From: an uncultured Marvinbryantia sp. | Lineage (GTDB): Bacteria > Bacillota > Clostridia > Lachnospirales > Lachnospiraceae | Assembly (NCBI RefSeq): GCF_905201705.1 | Contig: NZ_CAJKOX010000024.1 | Location: 1 to 64,000 of the forward strand | Direction: 5' to 3' | Length of the DNA stretch: 64,000 nucleotides | In this document: positions 1-8,621 of the stretch, one piece after another | Layout of the letters: each line of letters opens with the position of its first letter | How positions within the stretch are numbered: position 1 is the first letter of the stretch | The notes under the pieces: model-generated | The model's database searches: none | Told to the model about the DNA's origin: nothing | The model's input: only the letters and a program-made list of their open reading frames with translations | Made by a program: the position numbers and the translations under genes

Positions 1-25
1 AGCGAATTTTAAATGGATTTGCGAA

Positions 26-54
26 GGTTACTGCGAACGGAGTGAACAGTAACC
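26..54. repeat. Small hairpin repeat, copy 1
   Basis: GGTTACTG (26-33) and CAGTAACC (47-54) are perfect inverted arms around a 13-nt loop. The 15-nt core GAACGGAGTGAACAG recurs identically in the larger hairpin at 14206-14258, so this looks like a short dispersed palindromic element. It lies just ahead of oppB, and could be a 5' leader structure or the tail of the previous unit; no promoter is visible between it and oppB. Confidence 0.6.
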
Positions 55-111
55 AATACGGAAAAGCAAGGCGGTTCTGCAGGAAAAAGAAAGAAATGAG
101 GAGGAAGGAAG

Positions 112-1029
112 ATGGTAAAATACATCTGTAAACGTCTGGGTATGGCGGTTGTCACGATCTGGATCGTTGCAACGCTGACGTTTTTTCTGATGAACATGGT
201 ACCTGGCGGACCGTTTTTATCCGAAAAAGCAGTCAGCCCCAAGGCGATGGAGGCGCTGGAGGCAAAGTACGGGCTGGATAAGCCGCTGTTTGAACAGTAT
301 CTTACATACATGGGGGATGCGCTCCATGGAGACTTCGGCGACAGCTTAAAGCAGCGCGGACGTACCGTTATGTCTATTATCACAACAAAATTCCCGGTAT
401 CTGCGCGGCTTGGAGGTTTTGCCGTTTTGGCGGCGTTCTGCGTTGGTGTGCCGCTTGGCTGTCTGTCGGCGATGTTCCGCGGGAAGATCGGAGATAACAT
501 TATTATTGTCATTGCCACCTGCGGTATTGCCGTCCCGAACTTTGTGGTATGTACGCTTTTGATGTACACGTTCGGCGTGCGGCTGGGGTGGCTGCCGACA
601 CTGGGACTCAGCAGCTGGAAGCATTATATCATGCCGGTGACGGCGCTTGCGTTCTACCCGACGGCGTACATCACCCGTCTGATGCGTTCCTCTATGCTGG
701 ACGTGCTCGGACAGGACTATATGCGCACGGCGCGCGCAAAGGGCCTGAATCAGTTTGTCAGCCTGTTCAAGCATGCGCTTCGAAACGCGATCCTTCCAGT
801 TATCACATACCTGGGGCCGCTGCTTGCCTACACGGTGACCGGCAGCTTTATCGTGGAAAAAATCTTCACGATTCCGGGACTTGGCGGCGAGTTTATCGGC
901 TCGATCACGAACCGCGATTACACGGTCATCATGGGAACCACGATTTTCCTGGCAACGCTGATGATCCTGATGAACGTGGTCGTGGATATCGTCTACAAGA
1001 TTGTAGACCCGCGTATTAAATTGAAGTAA
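112..1029 (+). CDS. oppB: Oligopeptide/dipeptide ABC transporter permease, OppB/DppB type
   Basis: 305 residues. It is one of two integral-membrane subunits forming the peptide channel in the cytoplasmic membrane. The N-terminus has the hydrophobic first helix and FFLMNMVPGGPF stretch typical of OppB/DppB, followed by five further hydrophobic segments. The cytoplasmic EAA-like loop near residues 200-220 (DYMRTARAKGLN) is the contact for the ATPases. A strong ribosome-binding site (GAGGAGGAAGGAAG) precedes the ATG. It is first in a tight oppBCDF run, with 14 nt to oppC. Exact substrate (di- versus oligopeptide) cannot be read from the permease. Confidence 0.93.
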   Translation: MVKYICKRLGMAVVTIWIVATLTFFLMNMVPGGPFLSEKAVSPKAMEALEAKYGLDKPLFEQYLTYMGDALHGDFGDSLKQRGRTVMSIITTKFPVSARLGGFAVLAAFCVGVPLGCLSAMFRGKIGDNIIIVIATCGIAVPNFVVCTLLMYTFGVRLGWLPTLGLSSWKHYIMPVTALAFYPTAYITRLMRSSMLDVLGQDYMRTARAKGLNQFVSLFKHALRNAILPVITYLGPLLAYTVTGSFIVEKIFTIPGLGGEFIGSITNRDYTVIMGTTIFLATLMILMNVVVDIVYKIVDPRIKLK

Positions 1030-1043
1030 GGAGGGAATGCGAA

Positions 1044-2096
1044 ATGAAAGAAAATCCAAATCCGTTAAGTTTCCAGGCAAGAATCCGTCCGGAGGACTTC
1101 CTTCCCGCTTCGAATGAGGAAAAGCAGAACCTTGTCGTGATGCGCGAGAGCGTCAGTTTCTGGAAGGATGGTATGCGTCGCCTTCTGAAGAATAAGGTGG
1201 CGATGGTGAGCCTTATAGCAGTTGTATTAATCATGTTCTTTTCCTTTGTGGTGCCGGCATTTTATCCGTACAGCTACGAGGAACAGATTCGTGGGAGCGA
1301 GCATCTTGCACCGATGACATATTCCGAGGAGGAGCAGGCGCGCATCGACGCCGGGGAAAAGGTGTTCCCGCACGTGCTTGGCACGGACAAGCACGGACGT
1401 GACTATGCTATCCGTGTGATGATGGGAAGCCGTGTTTCTCTGATCGTTGGTCTGGTGGCAGCCGTGATCATCCTGGTAGTCGGCTCTCTGTTCGGCTCCA
1501 TCGCAGCATTTTTCGGCGGCTGGGTGGATATTATCATGATGCGTATTGTCGATATTATCTATACCATCCCGGACGTGCTGCTGATCGTGCTTTTATCGTT
1601 TGCGCTGAAGGCGCCTCTTGAGACGCTCGCCACGATGCCGGGCTTCGGTTGGGTGCAGGTGCTCGGTAAAAACCTCATCAGTATCTTTATCGTGTTCGCA
1701 CTTCTGTACTGGGGCGGCATGGCGCGCATGGTGCGAAGCCAGATCCTCACCTTAAAGGAGAGCGAGTACGTGACGGCGGCGCGTGCGCTTGGCGCATCGA
1801 ACGCCAGAATTATCAAAAAGCATCTGCTGACAAACTGTATCGGTACGCTGATCGTTACCACGACCCTGCAGATTCCGTCCTCCATTTTCACAGAGAGCTT
1901 TTTAAGCTTCCTCGGACTTGGCGTGGCGGTGCCGATGCCGTCGCTTGGAAGCCTTGCGAGCGATGCGATCAATGGTCTGAATACTTATCCGTATCTGCTG
2001 TTTATCCCGGCGATACTGATCAGTTTGATTATTCTGAGCTTTAACCTGCTCGGCGACGGTCTGCGCGACGCGTTTGACCCGAAGATGAAGAATTAG
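1044..2096 (+). CDS. oppC: Oligopeptide/dipeptide ABC transporter permease, OppC/DppC type
   Basis: 350 residues; second channel subunit partnering OppB. The first ~60 residues are cytoplasmic and include the OppC_N-like region SFWKDGMRRLLKNKVAM, followed by the first membrane helix. An extracytoplasmic loop (about 70-115) ends in VLGTDKHGRDYAIRVM, the family signature before the core permease domain. The EAA loop is around ESEYVTAARALGASNARII. The length is above the ~300 usual for DppC but normal for clostridial OppC with a longer external loop. It is 14 nt after oppB and 13 nt before oppD, so co-translated. Confidence 0.93.
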   Translation: MKENPNPLSFQARIRPEDFLPASNEEKQNLVVMRESVSFWKDGMRRLLKNKVAMVSLIAVVLIMFFSFVVPAFYPYSYEEQIRGSEHLAPMTYSEEEQARIDAGEKVFPHVLGTDKHGRDYAIRVMMGSRVSLIVGLVAAVIILVVGSLFGSIAAFFGGWVDIIMMRIVDIIYTIPDVLLIVLLSFALKAPLETLATMPGFGWVQVLGKNLISIFIVFALLYWGGMARMVRSQILTLKESEYVTAARALGASNARIIKKHLLTNCIGTLIVTTTLQIPSSIFTESFLSFLGLGVAVPMPSLGSLASDAINGLNTYPYLLFIPAILISLIILSFNLLGDGLRDAFDPKMKN

Positions 2097-2109
2097 GGAG
2101 GAGAACAAC

Positions 2110-3108
2110 ATGAGTGAATATCTGGTAAACATAGAACACGAACGCCTCTCTTTCTTCACACCGGCGGGGGAGGTAAAGGCGCTGAACGACGTATCTTTCC
2201 ACATTAAGCAGGGAGAGGTGCTTGGCATCGTCGGCGAGAGCGGCTCCGGCAAATCGGTAACGGCGTACAGTCTGATGGGACTGACGGCGTATCCGGGTAA
2301 GCTGCTCGGCGGTACGCTGGATTTCAACGGCCACCGCATCAACGATATGACAGAAAAGGAATTCCAGAAGATGCGTGGAAATGAAGTCTCCATCATCTTC
2401 CAGGACCCGATGACGAGCCTGAATCCGGTCTACACGATCGGCAACCAGATCCGCGAGGTGATCAGGCTCCACACCAATAAGAGCAAGAAAGAGGTACAGG
2501 AGCGCGCGGAGGAGCTTCTGCAGCTTGTCGGGATCAATGAGCCGAAGAAGCGTCTGAAGCAGTATCCGCACGAGCTGTCCGGCGGTATGCGCCAGCGTGT
2601 GATGATCGCGATCGCTCTGGCGTGCGAGCCGAAGCTTCTGATCGCGGACGAGCCGACGACGGCGCTCGATGTGACCATTCAGGCGCAGATCCTGGAGCTG
2701 ATGATGGATCTGAAGGATAAGCTTGGCATGGCGATCATGATGATCACGCACGACCTCGGCGTGGTGGCGAGCATGTGCGACCACATCGCGGTTATGTATG
2801 CCGGAAATATTGTGGAGTACGGCACAACGGACGATATTTTCTATAACCCGAAGCACGAGTACACCAAGGGGCTGATCCGCAGCATTCCGCGCATGGACAG
2901 TAAGGAGCATGAGCGTCTTGTCCCGATCGAGGGAACGCCGGTTGATATGCTGAATCCGCCGAAGGGCTGCCCGTTTGCGTCCCGCTGCGATGAGTGTATG
3001 CAGATCTGTCTGCGCGAGAAAGCGCCGGTTACATACTTTGGCGACGTACATTACACATCCTGCTGGATGAATCAGAAGGCAGAGCTGGAAGGAGGAAGCG
3101 CGAAATGA
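2110..3108 (+). CDS. oppD: Oligopeptide ABC transporter ATP-binding protein, OppD type
   Basis: 332 residues; cytoplasmic ATPase powering peptide import. Walker A is GESGSGKS (~43-50), the Q-loop is IFQDPMTSLNP, the ABC signature LSGGMRQR, and Walker B LLIADEPTTALD with a following MITHD switch histidine. The C-terminal oligo_HPY extension is present, with three cysteines in CPFASRCDECMQIC-type spacing. The stop codon overlaps the oppF start (ATGA at 3105-3108), indicating translational coupling and a fixed D:F ratio. Confidence 0.95.
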   Translation: MSEYLVNIEHERLSFFTPAGEVKALNDVSFHIKQGEVLGIVGESGSGKSVTAYSLMGLTAYPGKLLGGTLDFNGHRINDMTEKEFQKMRGNEVSIIFQDPMTSLNPVYTIGNQIREVIRLHTNKSKKEVQERAEELLQLVGINEPKKRLKQYPHELSGGMRQRVMIAIALACEPKLLIADEPTTALDVTIQAQILELMMDLKDKLGMAIMMITHDLGVVASMCDHIAVMYAGNIVEYGTTDDIFYNPKHEYTKGLIRSIPRMDSKEHERLVPIEGTPVDMLNPPKGCPFASRCDECMQICLREKAPVTYFGDVHYTSCWMNQKAELEGGSAK

Positions 3109-4157
3109 GCGATAAATTATTGAAGGTAGAGCACCTTTACCAATACTTTCCGGCTGGCGGCTTTGGAAAAAACAAGAAGTATGTGCAGGCGGTAGATGAC
3201 GTATCGTTTTTCATTAACAAAGGAGAGACATTAGGACTTGTCGGCGAATCCGGCTGCGGAAAGACGACGACCGGGCGCTCGCTTCTCCGGCTTTATGAGC
3301 CGACGAAGGGGCGTATCATCTACGACGACAAGGTGCTTTTCGACAGCGGAGATGTGCCGCTGATGGATGATAACCAGAAGGATATCATCGTGGACGGCAA
3401 AACGCAGTTCGGCAGAAAGACGGCAGTGGATATGAAGCCGTACCGCCGCGAGATGCAGATCGTATTTCAGGATCCGTATGCGAGCCTCGACCCGCGTATG
3501 ACGGTGGGGGATATCGTCGGGGAAGCGATCGACATCCACAAGCTGGCGTCCTCAAAAGAGGAGCGCTACAATAAGATACAAAGCCTGCTGGAGCGGGTGG
3601 GATTAAACTCGGAGCACGCAAACCGCTATCCGCATGAGTTTTCCGGCGGTCAGCGCCAGCGTGTCGGTATCGCCCGCGCGCTTGCGGTCGATCCGAAATT
3701 CATCGTCTGCGACGAGCCGATCTCCGCGCTGGACGTTTCCATTCAGGCGCAGGTGGTCAATATGTTTGAGGACCTGCAGGAGCAGATGGGACTGACATAC
3801 CTGTTCATCGCGCACGATCTGTCGGTGGTAAAGCATATTTCCAACCGCATCGGCGTAATGTATCTCGGAAAGCTGGTGGAGCTGGCAGACAGCTACGAGC
3901 TGATCTTCCACAGTATGCATCCGTATACCAGGAGCCTGATCTCGGCGATCCCGATCGCCGATCCGAAGACGGCGCGCGCGAATAAGCGTATCGTACTGGA
4001 GGGCGACGTACCCAGCCCCTTAAATCCGCCTTCGGGCTGCCGGTTCCGCACACGCTGTCCGTATGCGACAGAAAAATGCGCGGCGGAGGTGCCGAAGTTT
4101 AAAGAGGTAAGTAAGGGACACTATGCGGCGTGTCATCATCTGGATAAACTGAATTGA
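3105..4157 (+). CDS. oppF: Oligopeptide ABC transporter ATP-binding protein, OppF type
   Basis: 350 residues; second ATPase subunit. I place the start at the ATG overlapping the oppD stop, because GGAGGAAG sits 5-10 nt upstream and the protein then begins MSDKLLKVEHLYQYF, as in other OppF proteins; an open frame exists further upstream but lies inside oppD. Walker A is GESGCGKTTTG, signature FSGGQRQR, Walker B FIVCDEPISALD. The C-terminal oligo_HPY region with Cys-rich CRFRTRCPYATEKC is present. An insert of about 35 residues between Walker A and the Q-loop (with DNQKDIIVDGKTQFG) makes it longer than E. coli OppF. A terminator follows 10 nt after the stop. Confidence 0.95.
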   Translation: MSDKLLKVEHLYQYFPAGGFGKNKKYVQAVDDVSFFINKGETLGLVGESGCGKTTTGRSLLRLYEPTKGRIIYDDKVLFDSGDVPLMDDNQKDIIVDGKTQFGRKTAVDMKPYRREMQIVFQDPYASLDPRMTVGDIVGEAIDIHKLASSKEERYNKIQSLLERVGLNSEHANRYPHEFSGGQRQRVGIARALAVDPKFIVCDEPISALDVSIQAQVVNMFEDLQEQMGLTYLFIAHDLSVVKHISNRIGVMYLGKLVELADSYELIFHSMHPYTRSLISAIPIADPKTARANKRIVLEGDVPSPLNPPSGCRFRTRCPYATEKCAAEVPKFKEVSKGHYAACHHLDKLN

Positions 4158-4167
4158 GAGAGAAACT

Positions 4168-4198
4168 GGAGAGGATGAGAAACGCCTCTCCTTTTTTT
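4168..4198 (+). terminator. Rho-independent terminator after oppF
   Basis: GGAGAGG (4168-4174) pairs with CCTCTCC (4185-4191) around a 10-nt loop, followed directly by seven T. It separates oppBCDF from oppA, which has its own promoter. Confidence 0.9.
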
Positions 4199-4298
4199 GT
4201 GCGAAAGCATTAAGCCGTGCAGACACTGGCTTCGGAGGCTGGGCATGCGTGCATGTCGAATAAATTTTAACAAATTTTAATAATTAAAAGATTCATTA

Positions 4299-4327
4299 TG
4301 GACAAAAATACATCACTGTGCTATAGT
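4299..4327 (+). promoter_or_regulatory. Promoter of oppA
   Basis: TGGACA (4299-4304), a 17-nt spacer, and TATAGT (4322-4327) preceded by TGC, i.e. an extended -10. The expected start is about 50 nt before the oppA AUG. A dedicated promoter fits the usual need for excess binding protein over transporter. Confidence 0.8.
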
Positions 4328-4383
4328 AAAGCATATGCAGGCGCGAAAAGCGCGCATAGAGAAAAGATTTAAAGGAGGATAAC

Positions 4384-6003
4384 ATGAAAAAGAGAGTAAT
4401 TAGTATGCTTCTCGCAGCAGTGATGACCGTTTCTCTGGTTGGCGGTACCATGATGACTGCAGCGGCAGAAGAAGCAGCAGAAGGCAAGCAGCTTTCCGTA
4501 CAGGTTGGTCCGGATCCGGAAACCATTGATCCGGCGCTGAACAGCGCGGTAGACGGCGGAAATATGATCCTGCACGCATTCGAGTGTCTCTTAACGATCG
4601 ACGAAAACGGTCAGATCGCTCCGGGACAGGCGGAAGAGTGGGGCGTATCAGACGACGGCCTTACCTGGACCTTCAAGCTTCGTGAGGGACTGAAATGGTC
4701 CGATGGAAGCGATCTTACTGCAAACGACTTCGTTTACAGCTGGAAGCGCGTATGCGACCCGAACGTAGCAGCACCGTATGCTGAGACAGTACTTGGCATG
4801 GTAGAGGGCTTCGACGAGGCAATCGAGGGCAACCTTGACGCGCTGGCAGTTACCGCAGTTGACGATCTGACACTGGAGGTTAAGCTTTCCTCTCCGTGCC
4901 CGTTCTTTGAGAGTCTTGCAGCATTCGCAACCCTCAGCCCGGTTCAGCAGGCAACGGTTGAGGCAAACGGCGATGCATGGGCGATCGACGCTGCAACCTA
5001 TATCTCCAATGGTCCGTTCATGGTAACAGAGTGGGTACCGGGCGCTTACATCATCATGAGCAAGAACCCGAACTACTGGAACGCAGACGCGATCAAGCTT
5101 GGCAGCATCAAGTGGAACCTGATCGAAGATTCCAACGCATCCTACAGCGCATATCAGAGCGGCGAAGTTCTGATGATCAAGGATGTTCCGACCGAGGAGA
5201 TCCCGAGCCTTGAGGGCAACGAGGAATTTTATGTAGAGCCGATCATCGGTACCTACTACATTTCCTACAATACACAGGTAGAACCGCTTGACAACCCGCT
5301 GGTACGTAAAGCTCTGAACCTGGCGATCGACAGAGAATATGTTGCAAACACCCTGATGCAGGGAACCTATTCTCCGGCAACCAACTTCATGGGACCGGGC
5401 TGGATGGATACCGACGGAACAGAATTCATGGATAACGCAAACGGCGGCGAACCGTACATGAGCGCAACCGCTGATATCGAGGGCGCTCTGGCAGCTCTTG
5501 AGGAAGCTGGTTATCCGAACGGCGAAGGACTTCCGGTTCTTCACTACACCACAAACGATGCCGGTTACCATAAAGCAGTTGCAGAGTACCTGCAGCAGGC
5601 ATGGAAAGAGATCGGCGTTACTCTTGAGGTAGATATCGTAGAGTGGTCCAGCTTCACACCGATGCGCCGCAGCGGAGACTTCGAGATCGCACGTAACGGC
5701 TGGGTAGGAGACTATGCAGATCCGTCCAACATGCTTGACCTCCTGTACTCCACCAACGGAAACAACGATGGTAAGTTCACCAACGCTGACTACGATGCAG
5801 CAATGGATCTTTCCAGAAGCACTACAGACGCAGCAGAGCGTTCCGCAGCGCTTCATGAAGCAGAGGATATCCTCATGGCTGAATCCGCATGCTGCCCGCT
5901 GGCATACTACAACGACTTCTGGCTGCAGAGCAGCAAGATCGAGGGCGCTTGGCATTCCGCATATGGATACTGGCACTTCATGTATGCTGATATCGCAGAA
6001 TAA
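4384..6003 (+). CDS. oppA: Peptide-binding extracellular protein of the Opp transporter (SBP family 5), without lipobox
   Basis: 539 residues; substrate-binding protein that captures peptides outside the membrane and delivers them to OppBC. The mature region begins with the family-5 opening QVGPDPETIDPALNS and continues with WTFKLREGLKWSDG, the classic SBP_bac_5 signature, and NPNYWNADAIKL. The signal peptide (about 1-28) ends TMMTAAAEE, which reads as a signal peptidase I site. No cysteine occurs in it, so the usual Gram-positive lipid anchor is missing; SLVGGT has Thr where the lipobox Cys would be. The ribosome-binding site AAAGGAGGA is strong. It is transcribed from its own promoter and ends in a terminator. 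Confidence 0.93.
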   Translation: MKKRVISMLLAAVMTVSLVGGTMMTAAAEEAAEGKQLSVQVGPDPETIDPALNSAVDGGNMILHAFECLLTIDENGQIAPGQAEEWGVSDDGLTWTFKLREGLKWSDGSDLTANDFVYSWKRVCDPNVAAPYAETVLGMVEGFDEAIEGNLDALAVTAVDDLTLEVKLSSPCPFFESLAAFATLSPVQQATVEANGDAWAIDAATYISNGPFMVTEWVPGAYIIMSKNPNYWNADAIKLGSIKWNLIEDSNASYSAYQSGEVLMIKDVPTEEIPSLEGNEEFYVEPIIGTYYISYNTQVEPLDNPLVRKALNLAIDREYVANTLMQGTYSPATNFMGPGWMDTDGTEFMDNANGGEPYMSATADIEGALAALEEAGYPNGEGLPVLHYTTNDAGYHKAVAEYLQQAWKEIGVTLEVDIVEWSSFTPMRRSGDFEIARNGWVGDYADPSNMLDLLYSTNGNNDGKFTNADYDAAMDLSRSTTDAAERSAALHEAEDILMAESACCPLAYYNDFWLQSSKIEGAWHSAYGYWHFMYADIAE

Positions 6004-6037
6004 TTGAAAAATAAGCAGTAAGAAATAATAAATAAAG

Positions 6038-6078
6038 GCTGCCGTGAAGCAAGTTGTTATAGCTTCGCGGCAGCTTTT
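6038..6078 (+). terminator. Terminator after oppA
   Basis: GCTGCCGTGAAGC (6038-6050) pairs with GCTTCGCGGCAGC (6062-6074) with one G-T wobble, followed by TTTTAT. Confidence 0.88.
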
Positions 6079-6130
6079 ATGTTAAAATAAAAGTAGCACA
6101 TAAAAGTACAGAGAGATGGGAGGTATGGTT

Positions 6131-7528
6131 ATGGAGAATGTGAAAAGGGGATTTGCGAAAAAAACGGCGGGTATGATTCTGCTGCTCCTGCTGATGCTGC
6201 TGGCGGCGTTTCCTGTGAGCGCGGCAGGCACGACTGTGAAGGTGTCTGTCAAAGGAAAGCTGGATTATGAGAAAGCATACCAGGCGCTGACTTATACGAA
6301 TCAGATCCGTGCAAAGGCGGGCGCCAGTGCGCTTAAAATGGATAAGGACTTAATGAACGTAGCTATGCAGCGGGCGGCGGAGATTTCTTTGCTGTTTTCA
6401 CACAACAGACCGGATGGTACGGATTGCTTTTCGGCTTCTTCAAAAATGTATGCGGAAAATATCGCAGCCGGGCAGGCGAGCGCATCAGCGGTGACAACAG
6501 CATGGAAAAATTCTTCCGGACATTACGCGAACATGGTGAATAAAAGCTACAGGAGCATAGGCATCGGCTGCTTTAACTGTGACGGTACGCTGTACTGGGT
6601 GCAGTGCTTTGGAACGGGAAGCGCGTCGACGGTCACGAAGCCGGCGAATAAGAGCGCAGTGGTGAGGATCAATCTCCACAAGTATTATATGGAGGATGCC
6701 AGAAATCTGTTTATCACCGGAGTTTCCGGCAGCTCGGTGAATGCGCTGACACTTGCGAAAGGGAAGAAAAGCACGCTCACCCTGCTGTTTTATAGCGGCG
6801 ACGGCATCAAGCCGACCGCGCTTCAGTGGAAGGATTTCCGGCTGAAAAGCAGCAACCAGGCTGTTCTGGCGGTAAATAGCGCCGGGCAGCTTCAGGCGCT
6901 GAAGACGGGAACGGCAACCGTTACGATCACACACCCGGATTATGCGGGGTGGAGCTGTCCAATGACCTTCAGGATCAGTGATTCCAACGCGCGCAGTCTG
7001 ATCTTAAATGCCAACGGGGGATCGCTTTCAAAGACGGCAAGCGTGAAGACACAGAAACGCACCGTTACTTACAATAAGAAATACGGAACGCTGCCGACGC
7101 CGGTGCGCAAGGGCTATACCTTCAAGGGCTGGTATACCGCGAAATCCGGCGGCAGCAAGGTGACGTCCGCTTCGACGGTAAAGATCACGAAGGGCAAGAC
7201 GCAGACGCTTTATGCGCGCTGGTCAAAGATCACCGTGAAAAAAGCGGCAATTACAAAGCTTTCCACAAAATCCGGCAGCCTGACGGTGAAGTGGACAAAG
7301 GTTTCCGGTGCGAAGGGCTATGAGGTATCCGCGTCGACGAACAAAAAATTTACTTCCGGTACGACGAAAAAAGGAAACGCTGTGGGCGGCAGCAAGATAT
7401 CCGGCACGTTTAAAAATATGAAAAAGAAGACAACCTATTACGTGAGGGTGAGAGCGTACAAAACAGATGCGCTTGGAAACAAAATTTACGGAAGCTACAG
7501 CACGGTGAAAACCATCAAGGTAAAATAG
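6131..7528 (+). CDS. Secreted CAP-domain (SCP/PR-1) protein with Ig-like, InlB B-repeat and fibronectin III-like domains
   Basis: About 465 residues. The start is taken at the third in-frame ATG because GGGAGG (6118-6123) ends 7 nt before it; the upstream ATGs overlap that site. An N-terminal signal peptide (AGMILLLLLMLLAAFPVSAAG) is followed by a CAP domain (~35-165) with His in SHNRPDG, Glu in YAENIA and His in SGHYANMVN. Next come a Big_2-like region (~185-285), an InlB B-repeat (~290-365, with GYTFKGWYTAKSGG and LYARWS) and a C-terminal fibronectin III-like domain (~370-465). No LPXTG or membrane anchor is visible, so it is probably released or held non-covalently. The role is unknown; CAP proteins are often wall-associated or host-interacting. 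Confidence 0.87.
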   Translation: MENVKRGFAKKTAGMILLLLLMLLAAFPVSAAGTTVKVSVKGKLDYEKAYQALTYTNQIRAKAGASALKMDKDLMNVAMQRAAEISLLFSHNRPDGTDCFSASSKMYAENIAAGQASASAVTTAWKNSSGHYANMVNKSYRSIGIGCFNCDGTLYWVQCFGTGSASTVTKPANKSAVVRINLHKYYMEDARNLFITGVSGSSVNALTLAKGKKSTLTLLFYSGDGIKPTALQWKDFRLKSSNQAVLAVNSAGQLQALKTGTATVTITHPDYAGWSCPMTFRISDSNARSLILNANGGSLSKTASVKTQKRTVTYNKKYGTLPTPVRKGYTFKGWYTAKSGGSKVTSASTVKITKGKTQTLYARWSKITVKKAAITKLSTKSGSLTVKWTKVSGAKGYEVSASTNKKFTSGTTKKGNAVGGSKISGTFKNMKKKTTYYVRVRAYKTDALGNKIYGSYSTVKTIKVK

Positions 7529-7602
7529 GCGCCTTGCAATTTCCGACAGTTTGTCATACAATCAAATAGAAATTTTGAATGAAAGAAAAGAGGTTTTTAA
7601 AA

Positions 7603-8448
7603 ATGTCAGAAAAATCATGCAGCAGCGCATCAAGCTGCACAAAAGAGAGCTGTGAGGGATGCCCGAGCAAGCAGAATCCGCAGAGCTTTCAGGTAGACGC
7701 GAATGCATACTCCGAGATCGGGCATGTGATCGGCGTGGTGAGCGGCAAGGGCGGCGTCGGCAAGTCTATGGTGACGGCTTCCATGGCGAATGCACTGGCG
7801 GCAAAGGGATATCGCGTAGGTATTCTGGACGCCGACATCACAGGTCCGTCCATCCCGAAGATGTACGGGCTTCGCGGACCGGCAACCGCGGATGACGAGG
7901 GGATTTATCCGATGATCACCGGGAATGATATCAAGGTGATTTCCATCAATCTGATGATGCCGGATGAGGAGTCTCCGGTTATCTGGAGAGGTCCGGTGAT
8001 CGCGGGCGTCGTGAAACAGTTCTGGAGCGATGTGATCTGGGGCGAGCTGGATTATCTTCTGGTTGATATGCCGCCGGGAACCGGCGATGTGCCGCTGACG
8101 GTTTTCCAGTCTCTGCCGGTCGAGGGGATCGTGATCGTTTCCTCACCGCAGGAGCTTGTGCAGATGATCGTAAAGAAGGCTTACAACATGGCGAAGACCA
8201 TGAATATTCCGGTGCTCGGCATCGTGGAAAATTATAGCTGGCTTGCATGTCCGGACTGCGGAAAGAAAATTTCCGTGTTCGGGGAAAGCCATATCGACGA
8301 AATTGCGGAGGGCATGGGTCTGAAGGTGCTCGGCAAGATGCCGATCGATCCGCAGTTTGCCGCGCTGGCGGACGGAAAGTTTGCAGAGGCGCAGAACCCA
8401 TACCTGGAGGAAGCGTACAAAGCGCTTGCGGCAATTTATAAAAAGTAA
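7603..8448 (+). CDS. Mrp/NBP35 (ApbC)-family P-loop ATPase, iron-sulfur carrier
   Basis: 281 residues. The start is set at ATG 7603 (MSEKSCSS), as an AGAGG lies 9 nt upstream; an ATG at 7579 has no ribosome-binding site. Four N-terminal cysteines are spaced C6-x5-C12-x4-C17-x2-C20, resembling the NBP35 N-terminal cluster motif. The deviant Walker A is SGKGGVGKS, and the C-terminal CPDC supplies the bridging-cluster cysteines seen in the family. It should assemble and transfer [4Fe-4S] clusters in the cytoplasm. A terminator follows, so it is the last gene of its unit. Confidence 0.9.
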   Translation: MSEKSCSSASSCTKESCEGCPSKQNPQSFQVDANAYSEIGHVIGVVSGKGGVGKSMVTASMANALAAKGYRVGILDADITGPSIPKMYGLRGPATADDEGIYPMITGNDIKVISINLMMPDEESPVIWRGPVIAGVVKQFWSDVIWGELDYLLVDMPPGTGDVPLTVFQSLPVEGIVIVSSPQELVQMIVKKAYNMAKTMNIPVLGIVENYSWLACPDCGKKISVFGESHIDEIAEGMGLKVLGKMPIDPQFAALADGKFAEAQNPYLEEAYKALAAIYKK

Positions 8449-8490
8449 ATACTGTATTTTGCAGTCAGTATAGAACGTTTGCATTTATCA

Positions 8491-8529
8491 CAGCAGAAGA
8501 TATTGCAGGGCAGTACCTTCTGCTGTTTT
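8491..8529 (+). terminator. Terminator after the Mrp-family gene
   Basis: CAGCAGAAG (8491-8499) and CTTCTGCTG (8517-8525) are perfect inverted arms followed by TTTT. Confidence 0.88.
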
Positions 8530-8621
8530 GCTATCATACCGGTTCTTTGGGGTATGGAAAATAAGAAGATACATGTGATGAAAAGGAAGATGCCGGAAAT
8601 CGGGAGAGGGAGGGAACAGGT

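Noticed and set aside
4648..5976. 442-codon minus-strand open frame
   Set aside because: Exact antisense of oppA, whose protein motifs are unmistakable.
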